Of a DNA stretch of 64,000 bases, positions 52,493 to 64,000 are shown in pieces. Each line of letters opens with the position of its first letter. Within the stretch, counting starts at the first letter, position 1. Both the position numbers and the translations under genes were made by a program. The notes under the pieces were generated by a model. That model made no database searches and was not told the origin of the DNA. It was given only the letters and a program-made list of their open reading frames with translations. This stretch comes from Tetradesmus obliquus. Lineage: Eukaryota; Chlorophyta; Chlorophyceae; Sphaeropleales; Scenedesmaceae. Location of the stretch: positions 62,001 to 126,000 of the forward strand of contig CP126202.1 in the NCBI GenBank assembly GCA_030272155.1. The letters are read 5' to 3'.

Positions 52493-53866
52493 AAGGATAG
52501 CATGCGGAGAACAAGCCTGCATGCTGCAAGTGTTGTTTAGCATCCAAGCTCCTCCTGTGCCGTTACGCTGCGCATGTATGACGCGTGACAGGCAGGCAGC
52601 TTGCTGCTGCTCAGAAGTTGCTGGTACAGCATGCATGCCTGACATGGTGGTGCTCTGGAGTAGCGCAGGGGCCTGCTGCGCCAGCTTCCTTGCTTGCTGC
52701 CTTTGGCGCGTGACGTCATGCAGTGACAGACACACCCGCTGCAGCAGACCACCTGCAACTGCTGTGGCACATGTGTGCACAGCGTTTTTGCGCAAGCGAG
52801 CGTGAGTGATGGTGACACTGTGGTTGCCGCTGCTGTGCTGTGCTGCAGGCGCTGACACAGAACGAGCCCAACCTGTGGACGCAGTGCAGCCCACAGATGC
52901 AGGTGCGGCGGCGACAGCAGCAGCAGGGCAGCAGAGCAGCAGGCAGCATCAGCAGGGTAGCAGGCAGCGACGGCAGCAGCAGCAGCAACCGGGCAGCTGG
53001 CACATGAGGGCTGCTTGGGGAAGCGCCAGCAGCAGCAGCAGCAGCAGCAGGCTGTGGTGCTGCGCAGCTGGCAATTGGCAGCAGTTGGTGGCGACTGCAT
53101 CAGCCATGTACAGTGACAGCAGCAGCTATTGCAGTACAGGGCAACATCCTGTTATTGAAGAGTGTGCTGGGACCCTAGCGTGCTGGCAGATGTGCACTGG
53201 CATCAGCCGCAGCCAGCTTCTGGGTGTTGCTTATTGCTTTTGCTGCCTTCGAATCTGAGCTCATGGCTGCGCTGGTGCAGCAGCACACACCCAGGATGTG
53301 TTGCTGTGTGAATGTCTTACGCCGTCTCCTTTTTCATCTTCTTCTTCTTCTGCTGCTGCTGCTGCCCTCAGGCTGCGCTGAAGACGGAGCTCATGGCTGC
53401 GCTGGTGGAGGAGCAGCAGCGCAGCGTGGTGCACAAGGTGTGCGACACAGTCAGCGAGCTGGCAGCAGACTGCCTGGACAAGGGCACCTGGCCTGAGGTG
53501 CTGCCCGCACTGCAGGTGAGACAACAGACAAGGCACTGCGTGGCAGTGTTTGGTGACGCAGCAGTGGGGCTGGGGTGACAGAGCAGCACGCTGCGTTGCT
53601 GTGTCATGGCAGCTGGCAGCAGGCTGCATGGGAAGGGCAGCTGGCGCGGCAGGTGTTGGCAGAGGACGTGAATTATGAGACAATGGACAAGGCACATCGT
53701 GGCAGTGTTTGGTGACGCAGCAATGGGGCTGGGGTGACAGAGCAGCAGGCTGTGGTGTGTGCGGTGGCAGTGCTGCGGAGGGAGCGGCTTTGTGCCGGGT
53801 GCACTGCAGCAGGCTGTGCTGAGAAGGGTGCACAGCAGGGGACGGAGCCTTTGCTCGACTTGAAGC

Positions 53867-53905
<39 letters not shown>

Positions 53906-56900
53906 AGGAGCTGGCGACGTCTCCCAACCCTGCAGCTGTTGAGGCTGGGCTGCTGATCATCGCCAACCTTGCCAGCTACAGCACCGACCACATGCGGCCC
54001 CACCTGGCTGGCCTGCAGCCGCTGCTGGGCAACTGCCTCAACCACGCAGCCATTGACGTGCAGGTGAGCAGGCAGGTGCACACAGCAGCAGTTGTGCTGT
54101 GTGCGACGGCAGCACCTGGCACACACTGCAGATGCTGCTGGGCAACTGCCTCAACCACGCAGTCATTGATGTGCAGGTGAGCAGGCAACAGTTATATAAG
54201 GCTCACCAGGCGCACTTGAGGAAGCTGCTGCCGCAGCAGCTGCCACGGCCTTGTCAATTTGTTGGGAGAGCAGCAGCAGCAGCAGCAGCAGCCAGCAATA
54301 TACCGGCTGCATGCGGCTCAGCTACAGCTGCGCAGGCCATGTCAGCTCGTTTGCTCAGGGCAGGCAGCAGGTGCTGTGTGTATGTAGTGTGCATGGCTAT
54401 CTCTGGCGTGCTGCTTGCAGGACATGATCCTACTGCAGCTGAGCGCCTCGGTAGACTGGGCAGTGGCTGGTTGCACTTCAAGTGAAAATGTCATGCTGCA
54501 ACAACATGTTGTTGCTGTGCCGCTGCTCTTCAACCTTGCAGGTTGCTGCGCTGCACGCGTGCTGCAACTTCATCAATGCGCTGGATGACCCCCGGGAGCG
54601 TGAGGCCTTCCAGCCGATGCTGGTGCCCATGCTGGCGGCACTGGGGCGCTGCCTGACGGCTGGCGATGAGTCAAGCGCACAGGTGATAGAGTGGGGCTTG
54701 AGCCGCACACACACAGCATGTGAAGCGCCTGGTCAACGGCCCAGTGGTGCCTGCAAAGTTGCCTGATTTGTTATTGTACGGGTGTGGTCGTGCTTGGCGC
54801 GTTATGTTGCTCGGCTGTGACGGCTGTGACGGCTGTGAGGCGTCCTTCCAGCTGATGCTGGCGGCACTGGGTCGCTGCCTGACAGCCGGCGATGAGTCAT
54901 CAGCGCAGGTGCAGGGCAGGCAGGGCAGGCGTGTTGTGAGTTGGAAGCACAGCACCTGTCGTTTCTCAGTTTGCTCGCTTCTCCTTGTTTTTTGCACATG
55001 CTGGTGTGTGGTGCCGCCTCACGGCGTACGATATCATGCTACATCAGCTGTTCCCTTGTGCCGCTTGCCGCAGGGAGTGCTGGAGCTGCTGATTGAGGTG
55101 GCTGCCATATCCTTGCTGCCCTCCTGCTTAATCTCCTGCATCATTGGTACCGTGACCGCCTTTCCCTGCCGCAGGACGTGCTGGAGCTGCTGATTGAGGT
55201 GGCTGCCTCATGGCGAATGCTTGCATGCTGAATAAACTGTTCCCTGCTGCCACCTGCCGCAGGACGTGCTGGAGCTGCTGATTGAGGTGGCTGAGTCCTA
55301 CCCCAAGTTCCTGCGCAAGCACCTCACGGAGCTGGTCAGCGCCATGATGCAGGTGAGCCTGGGGGCGCAGCCAGCAGCGGCAGCAGCAGCAGCAGCCAGC
55401 AGCAGCAGCAGGGGCAGCCAGCAGCAGCAGCAGGGGCAGCCAGCAGCAGCAGCAGGGGCAGCCTGCAGCAGCAGCAGCAGGGCGGGATAATATAACGGCA
55501 GCAGCAGCACCTGCAGAGTACAGCAGCAGCATTATCCGCAGCAGCAGATGGAGGGGAGGGGAGGGTGGTTTGGCTGCAGCAGCAGGGGCCGCAGCAGCAG
55601 CAGCAGCGGCAGCAGCAGCAGCAGCAGCAGCAGCACAGCATGAGCATCAGGAGACGAAGCAGCAGGAGCAGGTCGGCAGAGCAGCAGCAGCGGAACCAGC
55701 AGCAGCAGCAGTAGCCTTGCAGCAGCGCAACAACTGTGTATGAGGTGTGCCTTTCACCCTTTCGAACACGCAACTATCAAGCCGTGTTCCCTGTGCCCGC
55801 TTGCAGATCGCCACCGCATCCCAGCTGGAGCCGCCCACGCGCAGCCTGGTCACAGTGCTGCAGTTGAATGCAGGCTTTTTGACCGGCTCCTGACAGCGCA
55901 ACTCTCACCACGTGCTCATGTCTTCACCGCAGATCGCCACCGCGTCCCAGCTGGAGCCCCCCACGCGCAGCCTGGCCGCACTGCCGCACATCTATGCAGT
56001 CTTTGCCAGCGCACTATTCACCATGTGCTCATGCCTTCCCTGCAGATCACCACCGCCAGCTGGAGCCTCCCACGCGCAGCCTGCCCGCACTGCCGCAATC
56101 GTATGCAGGCTTTGCCAAGCACAAGTCTCAGCATGTGCTCATGTCTTCACTGCAGATCGCCGCGGCGTCCCAGCTGGAGCCTCCCACGCGCAGCCTGGCC
56201 GCAGTGCCGCAATTACTTGCAAGCTTTTGTCCAGTTTTTTGACAGCACAACAATCACTACTGCACATACTGCAGATCGCCACCGCGTCCCAGCTGGAGCC
56301 CCCCACGCGCAGCCTGGCCGCACTGGCGCCAAACACAACTCTCAGCTTTTGCTCATGTTTTGAATTCAGATCGCCACCGCGTCCCAGCTGGAGCCGCCCA
56401 CGCGCAGCCTGGCCGCGGAGTGCCTGGTGACGCTGGCGGAGGCGCGCGACAAGGCGCCCGGCATGGTGCGGCGGCTGCCACACTTTGTGGGCGGGCTGTT
56501 TGAGGCGCTCATGGCCTTTCTGCTGGATGTGGAGGACGAGCCTGACTGGCACAGGGTGAGCGCTGGTGCTAGGGTTGAGGGCTTGGTTTTAGGGCTGTGT
56601 GGGCAGGCTGTTTTTTGAGGCGCTCATGGCCTACTGCTCGATGTGGAGGACGAGCCTGACTGCCACAGGGTGAGGGGGCGCAGGGTTCAAGGGAGCGTCT
56701 GTTTTTGTGCCAGCGGTGCGTTGCATAGGCACCTGGTTGGAGCGCGCATGCGCTGGCCTACGGTGAGGGCGCAGGTGTTGTCATTGTTGTTGAGGGTTTG
56801 GTGGGGTTTTTACAGACGAGGCGGCGGTGGTGTAGAGGGTCCATGGTTTAGGTTTGCGGTGCATTTGCACGCAGCATGACTAATGCCTAAACTACGCCTG

Positions 56901-57168
56901 CTGTCCTCCCTGCACTGCTGCCCCTGCTGCTGCTGCTTCCCTGCAGGGCGACACCGATGCGCACGAGGACGATGGCGCAGGGTGTTGTAGCAGCAAGTGA
57001 CATGTGCCGGGTTATGCCTCGACTATGCCTGCTGCCCTGCATGTGCTGCTGCTGCTGCTGCTGCTGCTGCTTCCCTGCAGGGAGACACCGATGCGCACGA
57101 GGACGATGGCGCGGGGCAGCAATTGATATGTGCTGGGTTATGCGTTGACTATGCCTGCTGCCCTGCCT

Positions 57169-57217
<49 letters not shown>

Positions 57218-60200
57218 AGGGTGACACTGATGCGCACGAGGATGATGGCGCGGGGGAGCTGTTTGACGGCGGCCAGGAGTTCCTTGACAGGGTGGCCATC
57301 GCGCTGGGGGGACGGGCGCTGGTGCCCGCAGCAGGTGAGGTGCTCATGTGTGGGCGTGTTTGTGTACGATGACTAGTGGCTTCCTGCATGTTGTGGGGTG
57401 CCAGGCCTGTGTTGGACTTTGCACTTTGCGGCAGGGCGCTGGTGCCTGCGGCAGGTGCGGCTGGGAATAGGGTTGGCCTTTATCACGTGCAATTGTGTAG
57501 CGGGGATGGGGTGCCACTGCGGTTATGCATGGCGGCCAGGAGTTGCTTTGACCGCATGCCCATCGCACTGCGGACGGGCGCTGGTGCCCGCGGCAGGTGA
57601 GCGTGGTTGTGGGGAGTGATGCTGCTGTGCATGTAGTTGTCGCGCACCTGGTGTGTTTGTACGAGTAGCAGCTGGCGCACCGAGATCATGTCCTTGACTT
57701 GCTGCTGACACCACACTTGCTGCTGTGCTGCGGCCCCTCACTTCATCTTGCGGCCCCTCACTTCATCTTGCAGGTCAGCTGCTGCCGGTGTGGCTGGCTG
57801 ACGGCGACTGGCGCAAGCGCCACGCGGCGCTGATCTGCCTGGCGCAGATTGCGGAGGGCTGCGAGAAGCTGATGGCGGAGCAGGTGGAGGGCCTGGTGGG
57901 CATGTGCCTCAGTGGGCTGCGCGACACCCACCCCAAGGTGCGGGTTTCAAGGATATTCTCCCGTGGTTTGCACGTTTGTCGAGAGTTTCTGTGGTTGGTG
58001 AAGTTGATGGCGGAGCAGGTGGAGGGACGTGTGCCTCATTGGGCTGCGTGACGCCCACCCCAAGGTGAGGCAGCGCAATGTTTGTCTGTGTATTGTGGCT
58101 GAAAAAGTCATCTGATGATAAGGTGGAGGGCCTGGTGGGCATGTGCCTCAGCGGGCTGCGCGACACCCACCCCAAGGTGAGGTGGTGCAGGTTTACCAGT
58201 GGCACAGTGATGTTTGCCAGGTTTTTGTGGTTGAAGAAGCTAACGGCGGAGCAGGTGGTGGGCATGTGCCTCAGTGGGCTGCGTGGCGCCCACCCCAAGG
58301 TGAGGCGCTGCAGGGCTCTGCCATGGTTTTGTCATTGTATCGACGCTGAGAAGGCCAATCGTGGAGCAGGAGGGGCCTGATGGGCTTGCCGACACAGTGC
58401 CCAGCGCCTAGCGTGCCCTCCCACACTTCTGCGAACTGGTTCATGTTTGCAGCAGTGACACAGTGCTCTGTGTCACTGATGCCAAGATGTGCCAGTTTAC
58501 AGAAGTGAACGAGGGCACACTAGGCGCTGTGCCAAGTGTATTCTGCTGCAGTGCGTCCCTCCTGCTCACGACACGCTGCCCCTGCTCTCATCCTTGTCCA
58601 CACAGGTGCGCTGGGCGTCCTGCCAGGCGCTGGGCCATCTACGCTCTGCTGCGGTGTGTCCCTCCTGCTCACGTTGCTCTGCCGCTGCTGCTGCCTCCGC
58701 CGCTGCTGCTGCTCTACCCCTGCTTCAATTTCTGTCCGCACAGGTGCGCTGGGCGAGCTGCCAGGGGCTGGGCCAGATGTAGCACGCTACTGGGTGTCCT
58801 ACCTGCTCTACATATCATTCTTGTGTTGTTGTCTGTTTCTCGCAAACCAGGTGCGCTGGGCGAGCTGCCGGGCGCTGGGCCAGATGTGTTCTGCTGCTGC
58901 TTGTGCTGCTGCCAAATTATGCTGCTTCTGTATCGTTTTGCACAGGTGCGCTGGGCGAGCTGCCAGGCGCTGGGCCAGATGTGCACCGACCTGGGCCCCG
59001 AGCTGCAGACCAAGTGCGGCGGCGCGGTGCTGCCCGCGCTGCTGGCGGCCATGGACGACTTTGCCAACCCACGCGTGCAGGTGGGGTGTTAAAACATATT
59101 TTTGAAGACTGCTGAAGCTGGTGATGGCGGTATCCTGGTGTGGCGGCATCACAGATGCCCTGCCAACCTTGGCTGCAGACGCTGCAGCCGCTTTCAAGGA
59201 CGGAGGGCAGGCATCAGTGACCAGTTTGCAGCTTGATTGGTGCATAAAAAGTAGTAACAAATGATCCGGCAGTTGCCATCATGTGGCCCTGGCAGCTGCT
59301 GTGCATGCGTCTTTTGTTCATAGCTGACACTAAAACGGTTGACTCTGAACTTGCTGACGTTGCGGCTGCTCCTCCTGCTGCCGCTGCTGCTGCTGCTGGC
59401 ACAGGCGCACGCGGCTGCTGCTGTGGTCAACTTCAGTGAGGGCTGTGAGAGTGACACCATGGCGCCCCACCTGGACGCGCTCATCGCCAAGCTGCTCACG
59501 CTGCTGCAGCAGGGCAAGAAGATCGTGCAGGTGAGCGTGCGTGAGGTCACAGGGTGTCTTGGGCGGGGGCACGTTTGGGGCGGCAGCTGCTGCAGCAGGG
59601 CAAGAAGATCGTGCAGGTGAGCGCCTGCGAGGTGACGGTTGATGGTGCTGTATAGAGGGGCTTGAGTTATGTGGGTGTAGCGGCAGCTGCTGCAGCAGGG
59701 CAAGAAGATCGTGCAGGTGGGCCTGGCAGACTATGCGCGCAAGTTTGTTCAGCGGGTGGTGATGCTCACGCTGCTGCAGCAGGGCATGAGGATCGTGCAG
59801 GTGAGCGCGTCAATGCTGCTGTGTGCAGCTGCTGCTGACTTGGTGCATCTGCTGCTGTGAGTGCTGCTGCTCACGCTGCTGCAGCAGGGCAAGACGATCG
59901 TGCAGGTGAGCGCGTCGATGCTGCTGTGTGCAGCTGCTGCTGTGAGTGTTGCTGCTCGCGCTGCTACACCAGGGTAAGAGGTTCGTGCAGGCGAACGCGT
60001 GCGAGGTGGCAGCTTATGTTGCTGTGTAGCGGGGCGTGTGTTATGTGGGTTTAGCGGCAGCTGCTGCAGCAGGGCAAGAAGATCGTGCAGGTGGGCCTGG
60101 CAGACTATGCGCGCAAGGTTGGTGCAGTAGGTGCTGTGAGTGGTGATGCAGGCATGCCTGGCAGCGGGGCAAGCATGTCGTGCTGGTGCGGCCATGATGC

Positions 60201-63200
60201 AGCGATGCATCTAGTGTTGTGCAACGCACGCGTGGCTGGTGGCAGCTGCTGCAGCGCCAGCGGATGCAATGCTCACTAACTGCATGGCATCGTCACCTGT
60301 TGTTCAGCTGCTTGTCGCCTGCCGCTGCCTTTCCATGCACCCCACAGGAGGGTGCGCTGACTGCGCTGGCCAGCGTGGCGGACTGCCGTGCCACATGTAT
60401 GCCTTCTTTGTTTTTTTCTAATTCACTTTGATGTCAATCGCTGCTGTGTCGTCTGGCCCGCAGGAGGGCGCGCTGACTGCGCTGGCCAGCGTCGCGGACT
60501 GCGCACCACATGCATGCCTTCTTTGTTTTTGTAATTCACTTTGATGTCAATCGCTGCTGCGTGTCGTCTGGCCTGCAGGAGGGTGCGCTGACTGCGCTGG
60601 CCAGCGTGGCGGACTGCGCGCAGGAGCAGTTTGTGCGCTACTACGACGCCGTGATGCCGCTGCTGAGCCAGATCCTGCACAACGCGCAGAACAAGGAGCA
60701 CAGGTGCGCGCCGCTGCCGCCGGCTGTCACGGCGCTGCAAAATGACGCCATGCGGTGCATACTGTTTGTGGCTAGGTGGATGCAGCGGTCCTGCAGGGAC
60801 TGATTGGGAGTGCTGCGGCGCGTTGCATGCTGTGCGACAGTGCTCTTACCCTGCATTCCCTGCTTCCCCACACACGTACACTCTGCACTAACTGATTCTC
60901 CACTGGATTGCGGCTCTGCGTCTGATGCTGCAGGCTGCTGCGCACCAAGGGCGCTGGAGTGTGTCAGCCTATAATGCAGAGACGCGTGCACATGTCAATG
61001 GCTGAGACATGCATATGTCTGCCTCTACATCGTTTTGCCCCGTTGCAGGCTGCTGCGTGCCAAGGCGCTGGAGTGTGTGAGCCTGGTGGGCATGGCGGTG
61101 GGCCGCGACCGCTTCAGGGCCGACGCGCAGGCGGTGATGGCCTTCATGCAGGGCCTGGCCGCCGCCCCTATGGAGGCAGACGACCCCACACAGTCCTACA
61201 TGCTGCAGGTGCGTGGGGGATAGGTTCTGTAGCTATGTCAGGACATTGGCGTAGAGGGATTGGGGCTGCTTGAATGAAAAGCAGCAGGCAGGGAATGGTA
61301 TTGGTGGTAGCACTGCTCGAGTTATGCGTGCCAGGTAGTGTATGGGTGGATGTGATGGCCTTCATGCAGGGCCTGGCCGCCGCCCCTATGGAGGCAGACG
61401 ACCCCACACAGTCCTACATGCTGCAGGAGCGTGGGGGATAGGTTCTGCAGCTATGCCAGGCGAAGGGGTCAGGACATTGGCGTAGATGGTTTGGGGTACA
61501 GGTGATGGCCTTCATGCAGGGCCTGGCCGCTGCGCCCATGGAGGCAGACGACCCCACAAAAAGCTACATGCTGCAGGTGCGCCCTATGACGGGTGCTGCT
61601 GCTGCTACTGCTGCTGCTGCTGCTGGTGGGGTTGGGGTTTGGGCTCTGTAACCGGAGAGCAGCAGGCGGCACAGGGTGTGTTCAGTGCCGTACTGTTGAA
61701 TGTGCATGATCAGGTCACCACCACGGCGGTTCGGCGACCTCTGGGGTCGCTTTGCTAACACCAAATTTGCAGTGCAGGATGCATGCTTTCTTCTGTTATC
61801 TGGCCCTGTTAAATCAAACGCTGCCAATGCAGCAACCCCTCGAACAGCTGTCGAGCTGCGCCTTTCTGGTCCGTGCAGGCTGGTGCGCGGCTGCCCACCG
61901 GCCTGGGCCGCAAGCTCCCGCCGCACCGGCCCGTGGTGATGCCTGATACTTCACTCACCAACCTCACATCAATACTGACACCTGCAGCAACCTGCTGTTC
62001 TTTGTGCAGGCTGGTGCGCGGCTGTGCAAGGCGCTGGGCCCCAAGCTCCTGCCGCACCTGCCCGTGGTGACGCACACGTTTGAAACCCTATGCTCAAAAC
62101 AACAACTACCGCGTCTGTCTGCAGGCTGGTGTGCGGCTGTGCAAGGCACTGGGCCCCGAGTTCCTGCCGCACCTGCCCGTGGTGACGCACACGTTTAAAA
62201 AACTATGCTCAAAACAACAACTACCATGTATGTATGCAGGCTGGCGCGCGGCTGTGCAAGGCGCTGGGCCCCGAGTTCCTGCCACACCTGCCGGTGGTGA
62301 TGCCGCCGCTGCTGGCTGCTGCGCGGCTGGAGCCTGAGATGAAGGTGCACGACCCGGAGCTGGAGGAGTACGAGGATGATGATGACGTGGAGCACATCCA
62401 GCTGGGCGACAAGGTGCGGTTTGGAGGTTTATGGTTTTAGGGTGTCTGTTTTTGAGGTCAAGGTTTTGGGGACAAGAGTTGACTGGTGCACGACCCCGAG
62501 CTGGAGGAGTATGAGGATGATGATGGCGTGGAGCACATCCAGCTGGGCGACAAGGTGCGGTTCGGAGTTTAGAGGGTTTAGGGTTTATGTTGTTGAGGGT
62601 CGAGGGTTTGGGGACAAGAGTTGAGTGGTACACGACCCCAAGCTAGAGGAGTATGAGGATGATGATGACGTGGAGCACAACCAGCTGGGCGACAAGGTGC
62701 GGCTTGGGGCCCCAGGGTTGGAAGGTCCGGGAATATGCGTCCAGGAACAAGTGCTTTTGGTTCGGTTGTTGTACCACATAGATGACAATGATGTGGAGCA
62801 CATACTGTTTGGACGCGACGCGTGTTACAGCACCCGTGCTGCAAATTCAACTCTGCAGCATTGACAGGCTGCTGCGCTCTGCGCACCAGCGCGCTCACTT
62901 GCCAGTTTGCTCTTTCACTCCTGCGCGCACACATCAACCGGCCCACTAGCTGACCGTGCGGCCTTGCTGCTGCTGCCGCTGCTGCCGATGCAGGTGCTTG
63001 CCATCCGCACCAGCAGCCTTGAGGAGAAGGCCACCGCCTGCAACATGATCGTGTGCTACATCGACGAGCTCAAGGAGGGCTTCTTCCCATACGCCAAGGA
63101 GGTGCGTTTTGGGGGTTTGTGGGCTGCCAGCTTTAATATTGGAGTTGAATCGACTGTTGGCATGACTTTCCAGTCCCCTGTACGGCTGTCGGGGCAGTCA

Positions 63201-64000
63201 CTGCGTCAACAATACGCTGGTGCACTCACGCATCACCTGCCAGACATTCGCGCTGCATGCATGCACCTTGGGGGCGTGTGCCTGTGACAAACCCTGCTGC
63301 CCCCTTCATGTATCATGTCCAGTCAAAAGTGCTGAGGCCTCACCTGCCTGCTGCTGCTGCAGCTGCTCCTAATGTTTCGCAGGTGACGGACCTCGTGGTG
63401 CCCCTTCTCAAGTTCTATTTCCATGAGGAGGTGCTTCTGCTTGATCCGCCACACGTGCTCATGATTGTCATATGCTGCTGCTTATGATACACAGGTGACT
63501 GACCTCATGGTCCCCCTGCTCAAGTTCTACTTCCACGAGGAGGTGCGCCGTGCGGCAGTGGCTGCGCTGCCGCACCTGCTGCGCAGCGCGCAGGCGGCGG
63601 CGGAGAAGGGCGTGCCTGGCGCCAGCAAGGTGAGGCGCGGTTGAGGTGCAACTGCAGCTGAGCTGGCTGGCTCGCAGTTCTGTGCAAGGGCTGTTCCGGC
63701 GTGGGGCCTAAACCCAAGAGTGCTATGCAAGGGCTGTTCCGGCGTGTCTGTTGCCTAGGCAGCAGTGCACACGTACTTGCAAAGCAAAGCCTTTCAAACC
63801 CGCGCATTCTACTGCACACATTTCCGCCCTTGTCCTGTGCAGGAGTTCACGGGCCAGATGGTCAGCTACATGTGGGAGCCGCTAGTGGCAGCAGTAAAGA
63901 AGGAGCCGGAACCAGAGCTGGCTGCCGCCATGTTGGACAGCCTTGCAGAGATCGTGGAGCTGGCAGAGCCGGGGCAGCTGGGCGGCCCCCAGGTGGAGGC
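52072..64000 (+). CDS. IPO5: Importin-5 / karyopherin beta-3 type nuclear import receptor (3' end outside window)
   Basis: Seventeen exons join in phase: 52072-52293, 52849-52902, 53372-53515, 53908-54063, 54542-54682, 55263-55352, 56370-56555, 57220-57334, 57774-57937, 58946-59080, 59405-59530, 60579-60703, 61049-61208, 62240-62413, 62994-63101, 63495-63629, 63843-64000 (about 797 residues; family near 1100). HEAT-repeat blocks match importin-5 throughout: LRSSEKVESRSFCAIMLRK, VVHKVCDTVSELA, VLELLIEVAESYPKFLR, MSQ-like helices, WRKRHAALICLAQIAEGCEK, GLRDTHPKVRWASCQALGQM, LTALASVADCAQEQFVRYY, LLRAKALECVSLVGMAVG, DPELEEYEDDDDVEHIQLGD, ATACNMIVCYIDELKEGFFP, VTDLMVPLLKFYFHEEV. The acidic DDDD stretch sits where family members have their acidic loop. 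It imports ribosomal proteins and histones in other eukaryotes. Almost every exon edge has copies in the adjoining introns. Confidence 0.92.
55074..55262 (+). repeat. Two copies of importin exon-6 start
   Basis: CGCAGG(A/G)(C/A)GTGCTGGAGCTGC then TGATTGAGGTGGCTG occurs at 55074 and 55175 before the true exon at 55263. Spacings are 101 and 88 bp. After GTGGCTG each copy diverges. Confidence 0.92.
55360..55725 (+). repeat. CAG-rich block after the exon-6 donor
   Basis: Interrupted CAG/GCA arrays, including a repeated GGGGCAGCCAGCAGCAGCAG unit at 55420-55475, fill the first part of importin intron 6. Confidence 0.9.
55807..56369 (+). repeat. Five tandem copies of importin exon-7 start
   Basis: CAG plus ATCGCCACCGCGTCCCAGCT and GGAGCC.CCCACGCGCAGCCT starts at 55807, 55933, 56046, 56156 and 56275 before the true exon at 56370. 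Spacings are 126, 113, 110, 119 and 95 bp. Copies keep ~50 nt of the exon and the acceptor; copy 3 lost several bases (ATCACCACCGCCAGCTGG). None keeps the downstream ECLVTLAEARDK coding part. Confidence 0.95.
56940..57219 (+). repeat. Two copies of importin exon-8 start
   Basis: GCAGGG(C/A)GACACCGATGCGC then ACGAGGACGATGGCGC occurs at 56947 and 57081 before the true exon at 57220, each preceded by (CTG)n. Copies of the exon-8 end follow at 57432-57460 and 57570-57598. Confidence 0.9.
57990..58305 (+). repeat. Three copies of importin exon-9 end
   Basis: The end of exon 9 (GAGCAGGTGGAGGGCCTGGT to GACACCCACCCCAAG|GTG) recurs at about 58002-58066, 58118-58180 and 58245-58303. All keep the CCCCAAGGTG donor; only the second keeps the full frame. 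Confidence 0.9.
58606..58945 (+). repeat. Three copies of importin exon-10 start
   Basis: CACAGGTGCGCTGGGCG(A/T)CC or GC, then TGCC(A/G)GG.GCTGGGCCA, occurs at 58606, 58744 and 58852 before the true exon at 58946. Confidence 0.9.
59583..60095 (+). repeat. Six copies of importin exon-11 end
   Basis: CTGCTGCAGCAGGGCAAGAA plus GATCGTGCAG|GTG recurs at about 59587, 59686, 59775, 59873, 59960 (degraded) and 60058 after the true donor at 59531. Two copies are followed by GGCCTGGCAGACTATGCGCG, a second repeated block. Confidence 0.92.
60347..60578 (+). repeat. Two copies of importin exon-12 start
   Basis: CAGGAGGGTGCGCTGACTGC then GCTGGCCAGCGT(G/C)GCGGACTGC begins at 60349 and 60465 before the true exon at 60579. 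Spacing is about 115 bp and the intron piece TTCACTTTGATGTCAATCGC is duplicated with it. Confidence 0.93.
61348..61578 (+). repeat. Two copies of importin exon-13 end
   Basis: GTGATGGCCTTCATGCAGGG to TCCTACATGCTGCAG recurs at 61352-61426 (then GAGCG, donor lost) and 61501-61577 (donor GTGCGC kept) after the true donor at 61209. Confidence 0.93.
61878..62239 (+). repeat. Three copies of importin exon-14 start
   Basis: TGCAGGCTGGTGCGCGGCTG plus TGCAAGGCGCTGGGCCCCA begins at 61880, 62011 and 62125 before the true exon at 62240, with intron piece AAACAACAACTACC also duplicated. Exon-14 end copies (GAGCTGGAGGAGTATGAGGA) follow at 62497-62553 and 62640-62698. Confidence 0.93.
63380..63436 (+). repeat. 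Copy of importin exon-16 start
   Basis: GCAGGTGACGGACCTCGTGG to TTCCATGAGGAGGTGC repeats the first ~50 nt of the exon at 63495 with mostly third-position changes, so it kept its frame (VTDLVVPLLKFYFHEEV). Confidence 0.92.

Overview
The window looks like nuclear DNA of a green alga, most likely a chlamydomonadalean chlorophyte. It is GC-rich, its genes are split into many small exons with GT-AG introns, it carries very many (CTG)n/(CAG)n arrays, and its gene content fits: a TmcB-like membrane protein of the type expanded in Chlamydomonas, a chloroplast Psb27, an SBP-box transcription factor, and TGTAA-type polyadenylation signals. The species cannot be named from the sequence.

Eight protein-coding genes were reconstructed by matching reading phase across splice sites. 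In order: a TmcB-like multi-pass membrane protein (1-6522, +, 5' end outside the window); a DCC-family thiol-disulfide oxidoreductase (9012-11504, +); Psb27, a photosystem II assembly factor (12368-14324, +); a BTB-BACK-MATH-like protein (15910-18857, -); exosome subunit RRP46 (20619-23134, -); translation factor eIF3i (23226-28174, +); an SBP-box transcription factor (32173-36293, +); PLAA/Doa1 (43085-51425, -); and an importin-5/karyopherin beta-3 type importin (52072 to the window end, +, 3' end outside). That is nine loci, of which seven are complete. RRP46 and eIF3i are head-to-head with only 91 bp between start codons; PLAA and the importin are head-to-head with 646 bp.

Non-genic parts: a 5.4 kb higher-order satellite of ~180-bp monomers (about 36.7-42.1 kb), a 5'-truncated non-LTR retrotransposon tail with a 20-bp target-site duplication (30534-31205), a 49-bp relic of the same element's 3' end with its own 16-bp duplication (7627-7707), a small dispersed repeat family with three copies, and many minisatellites.

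The most unusual property is shared by almost every gene: introns contain tandem, decayed copies of the neighbouring exon edge together with its splice site (exon start plus AG acceptor, or exon end plus GT donor). There are usually one to six copies per junction, often separated by (CTG)n. Examples are six successive starts of one importin exon, four of one Psb27 exon and four of the last DCC exon. Several introns also carry (CAG)n near the donor and (CTG)n near the acceptor, so the pre-mRNA could fold the two splice sites together. These two patterns are the main candidates for something undescribed. The genes themselves are ordinary housekeeping, photosynthesis and regulatory genes with no sign of an operon-like functional cluster.
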